Positions 46,805-56,951 of a stretch of DNA of 64,000 nucleotides are shown here, one piece after another. Location: assembly GCA_025054955.1 (NCBI GenBank), contig JANWZE010000068.1, positions 19,630 to 83,629 on the forward strand, written 5' to 3'. The DNA is from Blastocatellia bacterium (GTDB lineage Bacteria; Acidobacteriota; Blastocatellia; HR10; J050). The number at the start of each line of letters is the position of its first letter. Positions within the stretch are counted from its first letter, which is position 1. The position numbers and the translations under genes were made by a program. The notes below the pieces were generated by a model. That model saw only the letters and a list, made by a program, of their open reading frames with translations, was not told the DNA's origin and ran no database searches.

Positions 46805-48419
46805 GCTGCCTCCAGCGGTCGAGTTCCAACTGCCGCAGCTCAACGCGACGAATCTTTCCCGTTTGCGTGCGAGGCAGTTGCTCGACAAATTCGATCCTGC
46901 GCGGGTACTTGTAGGGAGCAATCTGCTGTTTGACAAATTCCTGTAGCTCCTTGACCAGTTGGTCATCAGGCTGCCAACCCTCAGCCAACACGACAAATGC
47001 CTTTGGCACAAATCCCTTCAATTCGTCAGGCGATGCCACCACTGCTACATCCTTGACAGCGGCATGTTGAAGTAAAACCGCTTCCACTTCCGGCCCAGCA
47101 ATGTTATTCCCAGCGCAGATAATCAAATCATCGGCGCGGCAAACATAGTGGAACAATCCCTGTTCATCTTGCACGAACATATCGCCGGGGAAATTCCATC
47201 CACCACGCACATACTCAGCCTGCTTATCCGGACGATTCCAGTACCGACAGCCTGTCGGGCCGCGCACAGCCAATAAGCCGGGCGTGCCCGCCGGCGCCTC
47301 GTTCAACTCCTGATCCACCACCTTGGCCTCATAACCCGGCACAACCCGACCCGTGCTGCCCGGCACGGCTTCCTCAAGCGAGTTGGAAATGAAGATGTGC
47401 AACATTTCCGTCGAACCAATCCCATCCAGCAACGTGATCCCGGTTCGTTGCTTCCACTCGGAGAAGACCGTTGCCGGCAACGTCTCGCCCGCGCTGACGC
47501 CAATGCGCAACGATGCTAGATACTCCGGCAACCGCTCGCCAAAGTCACGAAGCAACATCTTATAGGTCGTCGGCGCACAAAAGACGATGGAAATCCGGTA
47601 ATCACGGATCGCTTGCAAGAGTCGTTCGGGCGTGAATCGCTCCAGGAGCACCGTTGACGCGCCGGCGCGAAAGGGAAAAATCAGCAGCCCACCAAGTCCG
47701 AAGGTGAATGCCAACGTCGGATGCCCGCCGAACACATCGTCTGGGGTCGGACGCAAAATGTGCTTGGAGTACGTATCGGCAATAGCCAGCACATCGCGAT
47801 GAAAGTGAATCGTCCCTTTTGGAATGCCCGTGCTGCCGGAGGTATAGGCTAGCAGGGCTATATCATCGGCGCGCGTGTTGGCCGGTTGAGCGCTTGGCGC
47901 TCGGTTGAGCCAGTCTTCAAAGCGAGCATGCCGACCATTGGTCGAACCAACAACGAGCAGGGTCACGCCCGAAGATGCACTCACAGCGCGTTCAAGCTCT
48001 TCCAACAGCTCGTCCTGACAAATCGCCAGACGCGGGCGACAATCATCCAAGATCGTGATCAGCTCACGCGACCGCAGCAACGGCATGGTGGCCACAGCAA
48101 TGGCGCCGATGCGAAGGATCGAAAGCCAGGCAATAACAAATTCCGGGCGATTGGGCAATCGCAGCAGCACGCGATCCCCTGGCCTGATACCGGCCTCTAG
48201 CAACGAGGCAGCAAAACGCGCAACCTGATCGAGCAACTGCCCATAGGTGATTGCTTGTCTCTCCCAGTAAATCGCCACGCGCTGGCCGCGTCCCTGATGA
48301 ACATTCTCGTCAAGCAATGCGACCGAAGCATTCAGATGGTCCGGATAGACGACGCCGGGCAGCGGCAAGAAGTCCGGCCATTGATCTGGCGGTGGTAACT
48401 TATCGCGCATGGCCAGCAT
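46794..48419 (-). CDS. Benzoate/2-aminobenzoate-CoA ligase family enzyme
   Basis: 541 residues of the ANL adenylating superfamily. AMP-binding loop YTSGSTGIPKGTIHF, the family-specific HFHRDVLA and LAFTFGLGG segments, the aromatic-ligase GIGSTEMLHIFIS stretch, and the C-terminal hinge RADDLIICAGNNI and catalytic Lys in TQTGKIRR are intact. The pattern fits the aryl-CoA ligases rather than fatty-acyl ligases. Benzoate, 2-aminobenzoate and salicylate cannot be told apart by eye. Start is the ATG at 48419. Confidence 0.88.
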   Translation of the reverse strand: MLAMRDKLPPPDQWPDFLPLPGVVYPDHLNASVALLDENVHQGRGQRVAIYWERQAITYGQLLDQVARFAASLLEAGIRPGDRVLLRLPNRPEFVIAWLSILRIGAIAVATMPLLRSRELITILDDCRPRLAICQDELLEELERAVSASSGVTLLVVGSTNGRHARFEDWLNRAPSAQPANTRADDIALLAYTSGSTGIPKGTIHFHRDVLAIADTYSKHILRPTPDDVFGGHPTLAFTFGLGGLLIFPFRAGASTVLLERFTPERLLQAIRDYRISIVFCAPTTYKMLLRDFGERLPEYLASLRIGVSAGETLPATVFSEWKQRTGITLLDGIGSTEMLHIFISNSLEEAVPGSTGRVVPGYEAKVVDQELNEAPAGTPGLLAVRGPTGCRYWNRPDKQAEYVRGGWNFPGDMFVQDEQGLFHYVCRADDLIICAGNNIAGPEVEAVLLQHAAVKDVAVVASPDELKGFVPKAFVVLAEGWQPDDQLVKELQEFVKQQIAPYKYPRRIEFVEQLPRTQTGKIRRVELRQLELDRWRQHET

Positions 48420-48507
48420 TCTACCGTCAAGGATGACCGGCTGGCAATTTCTCCGACGCCGAGATCATTGCTCAAATGCCAACCGCCGACCCGCTGAGCC
48501 GAGTCGT

Positions 48508-48942
48508 TCAGGTCTCGTCAGCAACGTAATGGGCATTCAGCAGATCATACAATGGCGGCGGAAATGGCACGGCGCGGAACTTGTCACGGTCCACGCAAAC
48601 AACCGTCAGGCGGCCGTTCAATAACACTTCCGGCGTCTCCGAACCAAAGAAAGCAAATTCGTATGTCACGCTTCTCCGCGTGAGCCGCGCAACGCGCAGA
48701 TGCACCTGCACCAAGTCTTCCCAGCGAATTGGATGGAAGAACGTGCTGTGAACTTCCACGCGAGGCAGCAGGATATTGAACTCATCTAACATGAGGCGTG
48801 CATTCGCCCGCAGTTTTCGATAGAGTTCAAACTCGGCAAATTCCACGTACTTGAGCAGGTGAGAAAAATACATGATGCCCGCTGGATCACAATCCACCCA
48901 GGGCGCGCGAAACGAGTAACGGATGATCTTATCTTCGCTCAT
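48508..48942 (-). CDS. Hotdog-fold acyl-CoA thioesterase (4HBT/YbgC type)
   Basis: 144 residues. Catalytic Asp17 in the [22 protein letters not shown] signature, as in 4-hydroxybenzoyl-CoA thioesterase. It overlaps ruvC by 4 bases and lies 88 nt before the aryl-CoA ligase gene on the same strand. It may hydrolyse aryl-CoA intermediates, or be a general YbgC-like housekeeping thioesterase co-transcribed with ruvC. Confidence 0.85.
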   Translation of the reverse strand: MSEDKIIRYSFRAPWVDCDPAGIMYFSHLLKYVEFAEFELYRKLRANARLMLDEFNILLPRVEVHSTFFHPIRWEDLVQVHLRVARLTRRSVTYEFAFFGSETPEVLLNGRLTVVCVDRDKFRAVPFPPPLYDLLNAHYVADET

Positions 48943-49457
48943 AACTCTCGATGCGCTTCAGCAGAGATACGCCAATGACGATGCCCGTGATGATGAATAT
49001 GGCAGATGGCGATGGCCAGCGCGTCGGCGGCGTCGTGCGGTTCGGGAACCGCTGGCAGATTCAGAAGGATGCGAACCATCTGCTGGACTTGGTGCTTCTC
49101 GGCGCGTCCATAGCCGACGGTCGCGCTCTTCACCTCCAGAGGCGAGTATTCAAAAATGGGCAGCCCAGCGCGTGCAGCCACCAATAACACGACGCCACGA
49201 ACATGGCCGAGCTTTAACGCACTCTTGACATTGACTGCATAAAACGCTTCTTCAACGGCGACGACGTCGGGTCGAAATGTATCAATAAGCCGCTGGAGCC
49301 GGGTCTCGATGTACAACAGCCGGTCGGGGAACGCTCCACCACGCGGCGCGCGAATGGCGCCATACTCAACCGGTTGATGCCGCTGACCGTCTGAATCAAT
49401 GATGCCGAAGCCAGTGGACTCGCTACCCGGATCAACCCCTAAAACTCGGACTTTCAT
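48939..49457 (-). CDS. ruvC: Holliday junction endonuclease RuvC
   Basis: 172 residues from the ATG at 49457; a start at 49532 is unlike the family. The four catalytic acids Asp9 (GVDPGS), Glu69 (AVEEAF), Asp142 and Asp145 (HDAADALA) are present. Resolves Holliday junctions after recombination. ruvA and ruvB are not adjacent. Confidence 0.93.
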   Translation of the reverse strand: MKVRVLGVDPGSESTGFGIIDSDGQRHQPVEYGAIRAPRGGAFPDRLLYIETRLQRLIDTFRPDVVAVEEAFYAVNVKSALKLGHVRGVVLLVAARAGLPIFEYSPLEVKSATVGYGRAEKHQVQQMVRILLNLPAVPEPHDAADALAIAICHIHHHGHRHWRISAEAHREL

Positions 49458-49570
49458 GAGGGGCGCAATTGTAATCGGCCTGCGCCTCAAGAGCAATGAC
49501 GGGCAAACAACAAGCTGGTGGATTCTTTCCAATTTAATCTACGGCTGGTAAACTACGCATTCGAGTCTTG

Positions 49571-50539
49571 ATGAAATCTGTTGAACTACTGCTACAACCC
49601 GTTTCAGCCGGCGACCTGATTGATCGAGCTATTCGGCTCTATCGGCGACACTTTGGAACATTGTTGGCGATCACGGCGCTGCCAGCGCTCATTGCTGTGC
49701 TCGGCGGATTGTTGACCGTTTTCCCTGACGACGATGCCGGATTGTCTATCCTGGGTTCTCTCCTCACATACAGTCTGTCGCCGGTCCTCAATCTGATGCT
49801 CATTGGAGGGTTGACCAAAGTCGTCGCGGATCACGTCATGCAGCAACAACCGATTTCATTTGTTCGGACCTGGCAAGTAGTGCTGCATCATTTTGGTCAA
49901 CTTGCTGGGGTGGCGGTGACCGGATGGTTGCTGCTGCCACTGACCATCATCATGGTAGGTGGCGTCGGGTTCATTAGCATGACCTTTCTGGCCGGGCTGA
50001 CGAGCCTGATCGTGGCGCCGATGTTCCAAGGATCGAGCAACCTCTGGCCGATAGGAGTTGCGGGTGGGGTGATCAGCGGCATCGTGATCATCATCGGCGG
50101 ACTGCTTTTTCTGGAGGTTTATGGGAGAGTCATGATGATGCCGGCAGCCGCGGTCATCGAACAGCAGCCAGTTGGTTCAGCCATCTCACGTGGCATTCGG
50201 CTTGGCGCAAAGAACGCGCTCACCGTCCTTGCTGTGCTGGCGTTCGAGTATTGCTTGGCGTGGTCTATTGCGCTGGCGCTAGGCGTTTTTTTGGGCGTTG
50301 ACGCGGCTATTGCTGGCCTATCCTTGCAAAACATGCCGACGCAAACGGTGGCATTGACGTTCAGCATTCTGCTGCAGTTTGGTAATATCATCTCTGCGCC
50401 TGTCGCTGCCGTGGCATTCGCGCTTTTGTACTTCGACAATCGCATACGCAAAGAGGGACTCGATGTTGAATGGCTGGCTCAACAGATTCCATTCGCGCTA
50501 CCCTCGACAGCAACGATGACAATGGTGGAGGAACCATGA
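49571..50539 (+). CDS. Polytopic membrane protein of the MoxR-DUF4129 operon
   Basis: 322 residues from the ATG at 49571. About six transmembrane segments after a short amphipathic N-terminus (DLIDRAIRLYRRHFG). Similar proteins are annotated as glycerophosphodiester phosphodiesterase membrane-domain-like, with no catalytic motif visible here. It overlaps the DUF4129 gene by 4 bases. Confidence 0.75.
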   Translation: MKSVELLLQPVSAGDLIDRAIRLYRRHFGTLLAITALPALIAVLGGLLTVFPDDDAGLSILGSLLTYSLSPVLNLMLIGGLTKVVADHVMQQQPISFVRTWQVVLHHFGQLAGVAVTGWLLLPLTIIMVGGVGFISMTFLAGLTSLIVAPMFQGSSNLWPIGVAGGVISGIVIIIGGLLFLEVYGRVMMMPAAAVIEQQPVGSAISRGIRLGAKNALTVLAVLAFEYCLAWSIALALGVFLGVDAAIAGLSLQNMPTQTVALTFSILLQFGNIISAPVAAVAFALLYFDNRIRKEGLDVEWLAQQIPFALPSTATMTMVEEP

Positions 50540-51522
50540 AGCTAATGCGCCACGCTGCTGTCGGTGTATTGGCCGTATGGCTGCTGCTGCCGGCGCCGGC
50601 CTGGCCAGTCCCGCTCTCCGATTATCAGCAGCGACTCCAACAAAGCCTCCGAAGGCTGCAAGCTGCTTCACCCACGCAACGCGCTCAAGTCTTAGAACAA
50701 CTCGTCTGGCTATTGCCGCAAACAGAAGCAGTCAGCGTCGCAGAGCAAACCGTGCAGGTTGATAATGCCTGGCTCCATAAGTCCGTTGAAGCGTTCATGA
50801 ACGAGGCAGACTCGCAACTGCGTGAAAAGCTGTACGCCGACATTGAAGCTCATCTGGCTCTCTTACTTGAGCAAGTCCATCGGGCCAACGCAAGGCCATC
50901 GCCATCGGAGCGATCCCGATTGATGGCCATCTTGAGCCGCAGCGAATTTCTCCATGATCGCTCAGAGGGTTGGATGGCACGCTTTCGGCGCTGGGTGTCT
51001 GAACAGCTCATTCAGTTATTCGACTGGTTGCCAGGATGGCGACGCGATCAGACTCCCTGGACAGGTGGATTGAAATTGGTTGTGTGGATCATGATTGGTT
51101 CGGTCAGTCTTCTCTTGATCCGCTCCCTACATCAACGCACAAAACGAGCGGCTGGTGAAAGACGCTCGCTTCCTCCGGCGCTGCTCGGCGTCCAAATCGC
51201 GCCACACGCCACACCCAAGGAGTTCAGCGCCAAGGCCAGCGAATTAGCCGAACACGGCGATTATCGTGGAGCTGTTCGCTACCTTTACATCGCGCTATTG
51301 TACCATTTGCATCAGCATGGCCTGCTCCGATTGGATGCGTCTTCTACAAATCATGAATACGTGCAGCGATTGCGCCACGAGTCAACGCTTTTTCCAGAGG
51401 TGCAGTCCATGACACACCAATTTGATTCAATATGGTACGGCCAGCAGATGCCATCTGAACAACACTACCAGTCGTTTTACCAACAGTACCAGAGGACGGT
51501 GACCGCCCTGAGCCATCGTTGA
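50536..51522 (+). CDS. DUF4129-domain membrane protein
   Basis: 328 residues from the ATG at 50536, preceded by GGAGG. A signal peptide or first helix (about 5-25), a helical periplasmic region, one transmembrane helix (about 180-200, KLVVWIMIGSVSLLLI), then the cytoplasmic DUF4129 domain at the C-terminus (YRGAVRYLYIALLYHLHQHGLLRLDASSTNHEYVQRL region). It is part of the MoxR cluster; function unknown. Confidence 0.85.
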   Translation: MKLMRHAAVGVLAVWLLLPAPAWPVPLSDYQQRLQQSLRRLQAASPTQRAQVLEQLVWLLPQTEAVSVAEQTVQVDNAWLHKSVEAFMNEADSQLREKLYADIEAHLALLLEQVHRANARPSPSERSRLMAILSRSEFLHDRSEGWMARFRRWVSEQLIQLFDWLPGWRRDQTPWTGGLKLVVWIMIGSVSLLLIRSLHQRTKRAAGERRSLPPALLGVQIAPHATPKEFSAKASELAEHGDYRGAVRYLYIALLYHLHQHGLLRLDASSTNHEYVQRLRHESTLFPEVQSMTHQFDSIWYGQQMPSEQHYQSFYQQYQRTVTALSHR

Positions 51523-51532
51523 TCACAAGCCG

Positions 51533-52735
51533 ATGAAACGCGCGACAACAAATAGTCTCATCGTGTTGATCATCCTGCTGGTGCTTGTCGGTTTGAATCT
51601 TGTGCTATACACCGATCCTTACGCGGATGAAGAAACCGAAGAAACCGGTAGCCGTTCAACCTACAGCGCGCGTCCCTACGGCACACGCGCTTTTTATCTG
51701 CTGCTGCAAGAGCTTGGTTATCGCACAATTCAATTCACCGACTCGTTAGAACGGCTTCACGCCTATCCCGACATCAAGGCGCTGTTCATTATCAGCCCTT
51801 CACTGCTTTATCCATACACCTCACAAGAACTGAGCGTTGTTGAGGCGTGGGTGAAGGCCGGCGGCCACCTCATCATCATTGATCGTGAGATCAACTGGTC
51901 CCTGGCTGATGGCGCGATTCATCTTGAGACTTACTCGAAGTACAAACAGTGGCAACGCCCGCGCGTCCTGCAGCCGACCCCTTTGACGGTCGGCGTCAAT
52001 CACATTCAACTCACAGAGTTCGCTCAGGGAGTGACCGTCCATAATACACCAAGCGTCGCTCATATTGGTGATGCTGATGGCGTCGTGCTCCGTGAATTCC
52101 GTCATGGCCACGGGCGTATCGTGCTGTTGGGAGAGCCATACATTGTTGCGAACAATGGCATCACTCAAGCCGACAATCTGACGCTCGCCCTCAACCTGGT
52201 CCGCAGCCTCCCGGCAGGCATCATTGCCTTTGACGAACATCACCATGGATATGGGTTGGCTCACGTCACGAGGCAAGGGCTGGTTGGCCTTGGCATCAAT
52301 CTCTATCGCTACTTCAAGTCAACACCAATTCTTTGGCTGCTTGCGCAAACCGCGCTGCTGATGGGCGCATGGGTTTATTCACGCGGGCGACGCTTTGCTC
52401 GTCCTATGTCATTGCCTCAAACCGAGCGCTGCCGATCATTGGAATACGTCGCTGCCATGGCGAACCTGGCTCAGCGACATCATCTGCGAGGCTTTGTCAT
52501 AGAAACGTTTCATCAGTCGCTCGAACGCCGATTGAGGTCGGCGCGCAAAACCACTGACGCCAATTGGGAGCCTGGCGCGCCCCTCAATCAGGGAATCGCT
52601 CCCGACGACCTCAACCATTTGCTCACACTCGGTCGTTCGGCGGCTACGGCCCAAGCAATCAGCGATGATGAGCTGGTGAAATGGGCACGAGCCATCCGGC
52701 AGTGGGAAGCGCACCTTGGAAACAGCAAACTATGA
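51533..52735 (+). CDS. DUF4350-domain membrane protein
   Basis: 400 residues. An N-terminal transmembrane helix (about 8-26) precedes the DUF4350 domain (about 40-215, [36 protein letters not shown]), which resembles glutamine-amidotransferase or GldG-like folds. A second helix lies near 262-280, then a cytoplasmic helical region. The MoxR gene starts within its stop codon (4-base overlap). Confidence 0.85.
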   Translation: MKRATTNSLIVLIILLVLVGLNLVLYTDPYADEETEETGSRSTYSARPYGTRAFYLLLQELGYRTIQFTDSLERLHAYPDIKALFIISPSLLYPYTSQELSVVEAWVKAGGHLIIIDREINWSLADGAIHLETYSKYKQWQRPRVLQPTPLTVGVNHIQLTEFAQGVTVHNTPSVAHIGDADGVVLREFRHGHGRIVLLGEPYIVANNGITQADNLTLALNLVRSLPAGIIAFDEHHHGYGLAHVTRQGLVGLGINLYRYFKSTPILWLLAQTALLMGAWVYSRGRRFARPMSLPQTERCRSLEYVAAMANLAQRHHLRGFVIETFHQSLERRLRSARKTTDANWEPGAPLNQGIAPDDLNHLLTLGRSAATAQAISDDELVKWARAIRQWEAHLGNSKL

Positions 52736-53685
52736 CAACACACGTTCACGAGATCACAGAGCATATCCGTCACGAGCTTCACAAGGTGATCGTCGGCCAA
52801 GAGCACGTCATTGATCAGATTCTGGTCGCCCTTTTCGCCGAAGGTCACGTTTTAATAGAAGGCGTGCCGGGCATTGCCAAGACCTTGCTCGTTAAGGTGC
52901 TGGCGCGCGTCTTAGGACTGCGGTTCAGCCGCATTCAGTTCACCCCTGACTTGATGCCCGCTGACATCACCGGAACCAATGTCTTCAACATGGCGACCGG
53001 CAGTTTTTCACTGCGCAACGGCCCTGTGTTTACCGACCTGCTGCTGGCCGATGAGATCAATCGCACGCCCCCGAAAACGCAGGCCGCGCTGCTGGAAGCC
53101 ATGGAAGAGCGTCAGGTCACCATTGATGGCTCCTCATATCCTCTGCCGCCGTTATTCATGGTTTTCGCCACGCAAAATCCTATCGAATACGAGGGCACGT
53201 ATCCGCTCCCTGAAGCTCAACTGGATCGCTTCCTGCTCAAAATCTCCATGCCGTATCCAACTGCCGAGCAAGAGCAACAAGTCGTGTTACGCTGGCACAG
53301 CGGCTTTCACACGCTCCACCTGGATGAGGTTCCACTCAATCCATTAAATGGAGAAGCCGTTATCCAGGAATGCCGTCGCACAGTTCGCGCCGTCACCGTC
53401 GAAGATGGCATTATGCATTACCTGGTTTCCATTGTCCGTCGAACGCGCGAGATGATTCAAATCGGCTGGGGCGCAAGCCCCCGCGCCAGCATCGCCTTAC
53501 TGCTCTGTAGTAAAGCGCTGGCGGCAATGCGTGGTCGCTCATTCGTGCTGCCCGACGACGTCAAAGAAATGACCAAACCGGTGCTGCGTCACCGAATTGT
53601 CCTACGTCCAGAAGCCCAAATAGACGGCCTTTCCCCCGATGATGTGCTGGATGAAGTGATCCATCACGTGGAAGTGCCACGATGA
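52732..53685 (+). CDS. MoxR-family AAA+ ATPase
   Basis: 317 residues from the ATG at 52732; an ATG at 52681 would lie inside the upstream gene. Walker [10 protein letters not shown], Walker [24 protein letters not shown], sensor 1 [23 protein letters not shown] and the RASIALL sensor 2 region are intact. MoxR ATPases remodel protein or membrane complexes with von-Willebrand/DUF58 partners; the DUF58 gene follows after 37 nt. Confidence 0.93.
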   Translation: MTTHVHEITEHIRHELHKVIVGQEHVIDQILVALFAEGHVLIEGVPGIAKTLLVKVLARVLGLRFSRIQFTPDLMPADITGTNVFNMATGSFSLRNGPVFTDLLLADEINRTPPKTQAALLEAMEERQVTIDGSSYPLPPLFMVFATQNPIEYEGTYPLPEAQLDRFLLKISMPYPTAEQEQQVVLRWHSGFHTLHLDEVPLNPLNGEAVIQECRRTVRAVTVEDGIMHYLVSIVRRTREMIQIGWGASPRASIALLLCSKALAAMRGRSFVLPDDVKEMTKPVLRHRIVLRPEAQIDGLSPDDVLDEVIHHVEVPR

Positions 53686-53722
53686 ACCACCGGTCACGAA
53701 CCACCAAGCACGAGTGCAAGCT

Positions 53723-55039
53723 ATGAATTTCATTTTTGCCAGACGATTCTTTTGGCTGCTGGCGCTCGGTCTGCTGCCATTGTCATTCAGTTGGATGATC
53801 CCAGCACTTGTGGACATCACCATCGGATACAACCTGCTGTTGTTTTTGGCGGCATGGTTCGACAACGCGCAAACAGGGCGATTGATGAACTTGCAGGTCG
53901 AGCGCCACGTTCATCACCATCTCTCACTGGATGCCAAGAACGCGGTCACATTGCGCCTCTGGAACCACTCACTCCGAGCCGCGACGATCCAACTTGAAGA
54001 CGAATACCCCCCAGAGATGGAAGCCTCGCACACGCGCCTTCACGGTTCAATCGGCCCGGCCGAGGCGCTCACCCTCTCATACACCCTGAGACCAAACAAG
54101 CGAGGCGACTTCCAGTTTGGAAAGACAGTATGTCGGGTTCTCGGCCCATACAAATTGGTCTGGCGTCAAATCGCCTTCAACACCGGCCAGGGGGTGCGCG
54201 TCTATCCGAATTTTCGTCAAGCTCGTCATCTGGATTTGTACGCCCACCGCCACCGCCAGATGCTTGTCGGACAGAAACGTCAGCGATTTCGCGGCCATGG
54301 GCGAGAATTTGAATCGTTGCGCGACTTTGTCACCGGCGACGAGATTCGCCACATTGCATGGACAGCTACGGCGCGGCGCGGACGGTTGATTACCCGTCAG
54401 TATCAAATTGAGCAAAACCAAAACCTAATGATTATGCTCGATACAGGTCGGCTGATGAAGGCGCAAATTGATCGCCTCAGCAAGCTCGACCATGCCATCA
54501 ATGCGGCGCTGGCGCTGGCTTACGTTGGGTTGAGCGGCAACGATAACGTTGGTTTGCTCATCTTTAACCGGCACGTTCGCGCCTATGTTCCCCCGCATCA
54601 TCGTCCGCGGCAGCTTAATGTCTTGTTAGAGACGCTCTACAACGTCGAAGCGGAACTCGTTGAATCCAACTATGCACAGGCGTTTCAATACTTCACCGCG
54701 CGCAACAAAAAGCGATCGCTCGTCGTGATCCTCACGGACATCATTGACCGTGAATCATCGGAGCAAATGCTTGCCTATACCTCCCTGCTCACAACGCACC
54801 ATTTGCCATTGCTCGTGACTATTAGCGATGTGGATTTACATCAGTTGGTGCAACAGGTGCCGGCTAAGCTGGCTGATGTGTATCAACAGGCTGTGGCAGA
54901 AGAATTGCTGCACCAACGACGCCAAGCGCTAGCGCATTTGAGCAGTCGCGGAGGATTGGTCCTTGATGTGCCAGCGGGAAACATGGCTGTTGAGCTGGTC
55001 AATCAATACCTGGAAATCAAAGAGCAAGGGCTGCTGTAA
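53723..55039 (+). CDS. DUF58-domain protein (vWA-like)
   Basis: 438 residues. Two hydrophobic helices near the N-terminus (about 9-45), then DUF58 with [28 protein letters not shown] and a vWA-like domain whose MIDAS motif reads MLDTGRLM, so the second Ser of DxSxS is replaced by Gly/Arg. Usual partner of MoxR ATPases. It ends the five-gene operon, with the only gap over 20 nt before it. Confidence 0.88.
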   Translation: MNFIFARRFFWLLALGLLPLSFSWMIPALVDITIGYNLLLFLAAWFDNAQTGRLMNLQVERHVHHHLSLDAKNAVTLRLWNHSLRAATIQLEDEYPPEMEASHTRLHGSIGPAEALTLSYTLRPNKRGDFQFGKTVCRVLGPYKLVWRQIAFNTGQGVRVYPNFRQARHLDLYAHRHRQMLVGQKRQRFRGHGREFESLRDFVTGDEIRHIAWTATARRGRLITRQYQIEQNQNLMIMLDTGRLMKAQIDRLSKLDHAINAALALAYVGLSGNDNVGLLIFNRHVRAYVPPHHRPRQLNVLLETLYNVEAELVESNYAQAFQYFTARNKKRSLVVILTDIIDRESSEQMLAYTSLLTTHHLPLLVTISDVDLHQLVQQVPAKLADVYQQAVAEELLHQRRQALAHLSSRGGLVLDVPAGNMAVELVNQYLEIKEQGLL

Positions 55040-55087
55040 GAGAATGGTCAATAGCGCGAGCGGCGTAGCGCGAACATGGCATTATCA

Positions 55088-55690
55088 TCAGGTCAAACTG
55101 GAGCGTTTCACCAGTTCAGCATTGGCGCGACGACGACGAATCAGGATCACCACCAATACGGTGGCAACCAGCACGGCGAAGATGATCGGATACTGCGTTT
55201 GCAGCACCTGGGCTGCTCGATCACCGAAGCGCGCGCCCATGTATCCTTCCACCCCGTAGCGAATGAGTCGTCCGACCAGCACGCCAGCGAAGAATTTTCC
55301 TCTCGACATATTGAACACGCCGGCAGCGATGATGATCAATTTCATCGGGAAAGGGGGCGGAGCCATGACTGCTGTGATCACAGCCCACAGCGCATGCTGA
55401 TCCATCTTTTGCGTGACCCATGCTCGGCGGCGTGGCTCAAAGCGGGATAAAGCCACTGGCCCGCTGATGCGACCAATTCCGTAAAGAACCAGGCAACCCA
55501 GCGCCGAGCCAATGGCAGCGGCCAACACGATCAACGGAACTTGCGCCGGTTGTTGCCACGAGAGGAAAAGCACGAGCGCATCAGGCCCACCGGCCATCGG
55601 CACGCCGGCTGAATCCAAAAAAGCTATCACAGCCAAACCAGGCGCGCCCAACGTCAACAAGAATTGCTTAGCGGTTTGGAGGAAGCTCAC
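55088..55690 (-). CDS. VTT/DedA-like membrane protein
   Basis: 200 residues. A VTT (SNARE-associated) domain with re-entrant helix motif FLDSAGVPMAGGPDALVLFL and GRLIRYGVEGYMGARFG near the C-terminus. DedA-family proteins move phospholipids or undecaprenyl phosphate across the inner membrane. It overlaps the related gene upstream by 4 bases, so the pair may form a heteromer. Confidence 0.8.
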   Translation of the reverse strand: MSFLQTAKQFLLTLGAPGLAVIAFLDSAGVPMAGGPDALVLFLSWQQPAQVPLIVLAAAIGSALGCLVLYGIGRISGPVALSRFEPRRRAWVTQKMDQHALWAVITAVMAPPPFPMKLIIIAAGVFNMSRGKFFAGVLVGRLIRYGVEGYMGARFGDRAAQVLQTQYPIIFAVLVATVLVVILIRRRRANAELVKRSSLT

Positions 55691-56337
55691 AAAACGTCGG
55701 GTCCACCTTCTATCGAATTAGACATCAGCGACGCCGGCGGCGAGTCCGAGGCCTTGCTGCCAGCTTCGATACGCGCCTCAAACAAACGGTAAGCGACAAA
55801 GGCAATGAGGACCACCACGACAATGATGAGCACAACCAGCAGCGAATGCTCCTTGATGAACGTTTCCACTTGCTCACCAAAAAACACGGCCAACAACCCC
55901 ATCGCAAAATATCGAACAGCCCGCGCCAACGCGACTGTCATCACAAACTGTCGAACCGGAAATTGTAACGCGCCGGCCGTCGCCACAAATGATTTGAACG
56001 GCGTCGGAGGGGGACAAAGAGCAGGAATGATAATGGCCAACGACCCATACTGAGCGAAAACTTTCTCAATGGTCCTCACCCGCGAGGCAGAGAACCACCG
56101 ATGAAGAAATACCTGCCCACCCTTGCGAGCAACGCTATACAACATCAAACAACCAACCACTGAGCCGGCAGTCGTGATGAGCGGCCAAAACAGAATCTCA
56201 CGGGGACGATTCGCCACATTAGTGACGACAATGATGTCGTTGATTTCAGGAATACTGAGGAAGGAAGAATCAAGAACAGCAATTAAAAATACACCCCACG
56301 GACCTAAGGATTGCAGTGAATCAATGATCTTCTCCAT
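55687..56337 (-). CDS. VTT/YqaA-like membrane protein
   Basis: 216 residues. VTT domain with AVLDSSFLSIPEINDIIVV and the conserved RAVRYFAMG segment; about five transmembrane helices. It is distantly related to the gene just downstream, and the overlapping stop and start indicate coupled translation. Confidence 0.8.
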   Translation of the reverse strand: MEKIIDSLQSLGPWGVFLIAVLDSSFLSIPEINDIIVVTNVANRPREILFWPLITTAGSVVGCLMLYSVARKGGQVFLHRWFSASRVRTIEKVFAQYGSLAIIIPALCPPPTPFKSFVATAGALQFPVRQFVMTVALARAVRYFAMGLLAVFFGEQVETFIKEHSLLVVLIIVVVVLIAFVAYRLFEARIEAGSKASDSPPASLMSNSIEGGPDVL

Positions 56338-56394
56338 CGCCGCCTTCTTGGTCTCGCTTCATCATTGGGTTCACCGGCAATCGTGAGCTATGGC

Positions 56395-56787
56395 TTATTG
56401 AATCTTTAAGGTATACCGTCCTGTCCCGTCTTTGTGCAGGCTGTTGACGCGAATATGATAACGACCGGTGTAGCTGAGCGTGATTTCAATCCGAGCCGTG
56501 CGCGTATCCGCATCAGCGGAACTGCTGATCAGCTCGGTTCCGTCACGATCCATCAATGCCAGATATGGCTCAAAACTGGTCGAGGTCAATTCAATCTTGA
56601 TCCGTTGTCCGGCTTGCCCTTCAAACACATACCGATCATACAGCGATCCATCCAGCGGCAACCGTTTGTCCCCCTCACTCAGGCTCCCCACGCGTGTTTC
56701 ACCCACCTGAATGGTTGACTGAGCTAGCAGGGTCGAAGGCATGATGACCAGTGTAAGCAACGTCAGTTGTCCGATAAACCTCCACAT
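56395..56787 (-). CDS. Exported PPC-domain protein
   Basis: 130 residues: a signal peptide (1-22, ending LLAQ) and a single bacterial pre-peptidase C-terminal (PPC) domain (about 28-128; YDRYVFEGQAGQRIKIEL, FEPYLALMDRDGTEL, TGRYHIRVNSL). The domain normally ends secreted proteases; here it stands alone and complete, probably a carbohydrate or protein-binding module in the periplasm. Confidence 0.8.
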   Translation of the reverse strand: MWRFIGQLTLLTLVIMPSTLLAQSTIQVGETRVGSLSEGDKRLPLDGSLYDRYVFEGQAGQRIKIELTSTSFEPYLALMDRDGTELISSSADADTRTARIEITLSYTGRYHIRVNSLHKDGTGRYTLKIQ

Positions 56788-56951
56788 ACAAATGCTCCTC
56801 TGTCAAATTGACGGTGGTTCGATGAAGGCCAGTCGGTTCAGGTTGTACACCCTGACCAGACTGGAAAACGACGCGGGGCGCTCTCGCACCCTTGCAAACT
56901 GCCATGGTGAAAGTTTCATTCCCACGATCTGGAACCCCACACACAAGGCCG

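Noticed and set aside
46805..47011. Longer amidohydrolase start
   Set aside because: This part lies inside the acyl-CoA ligase gene in another frame and is unlike amidohydrolases.
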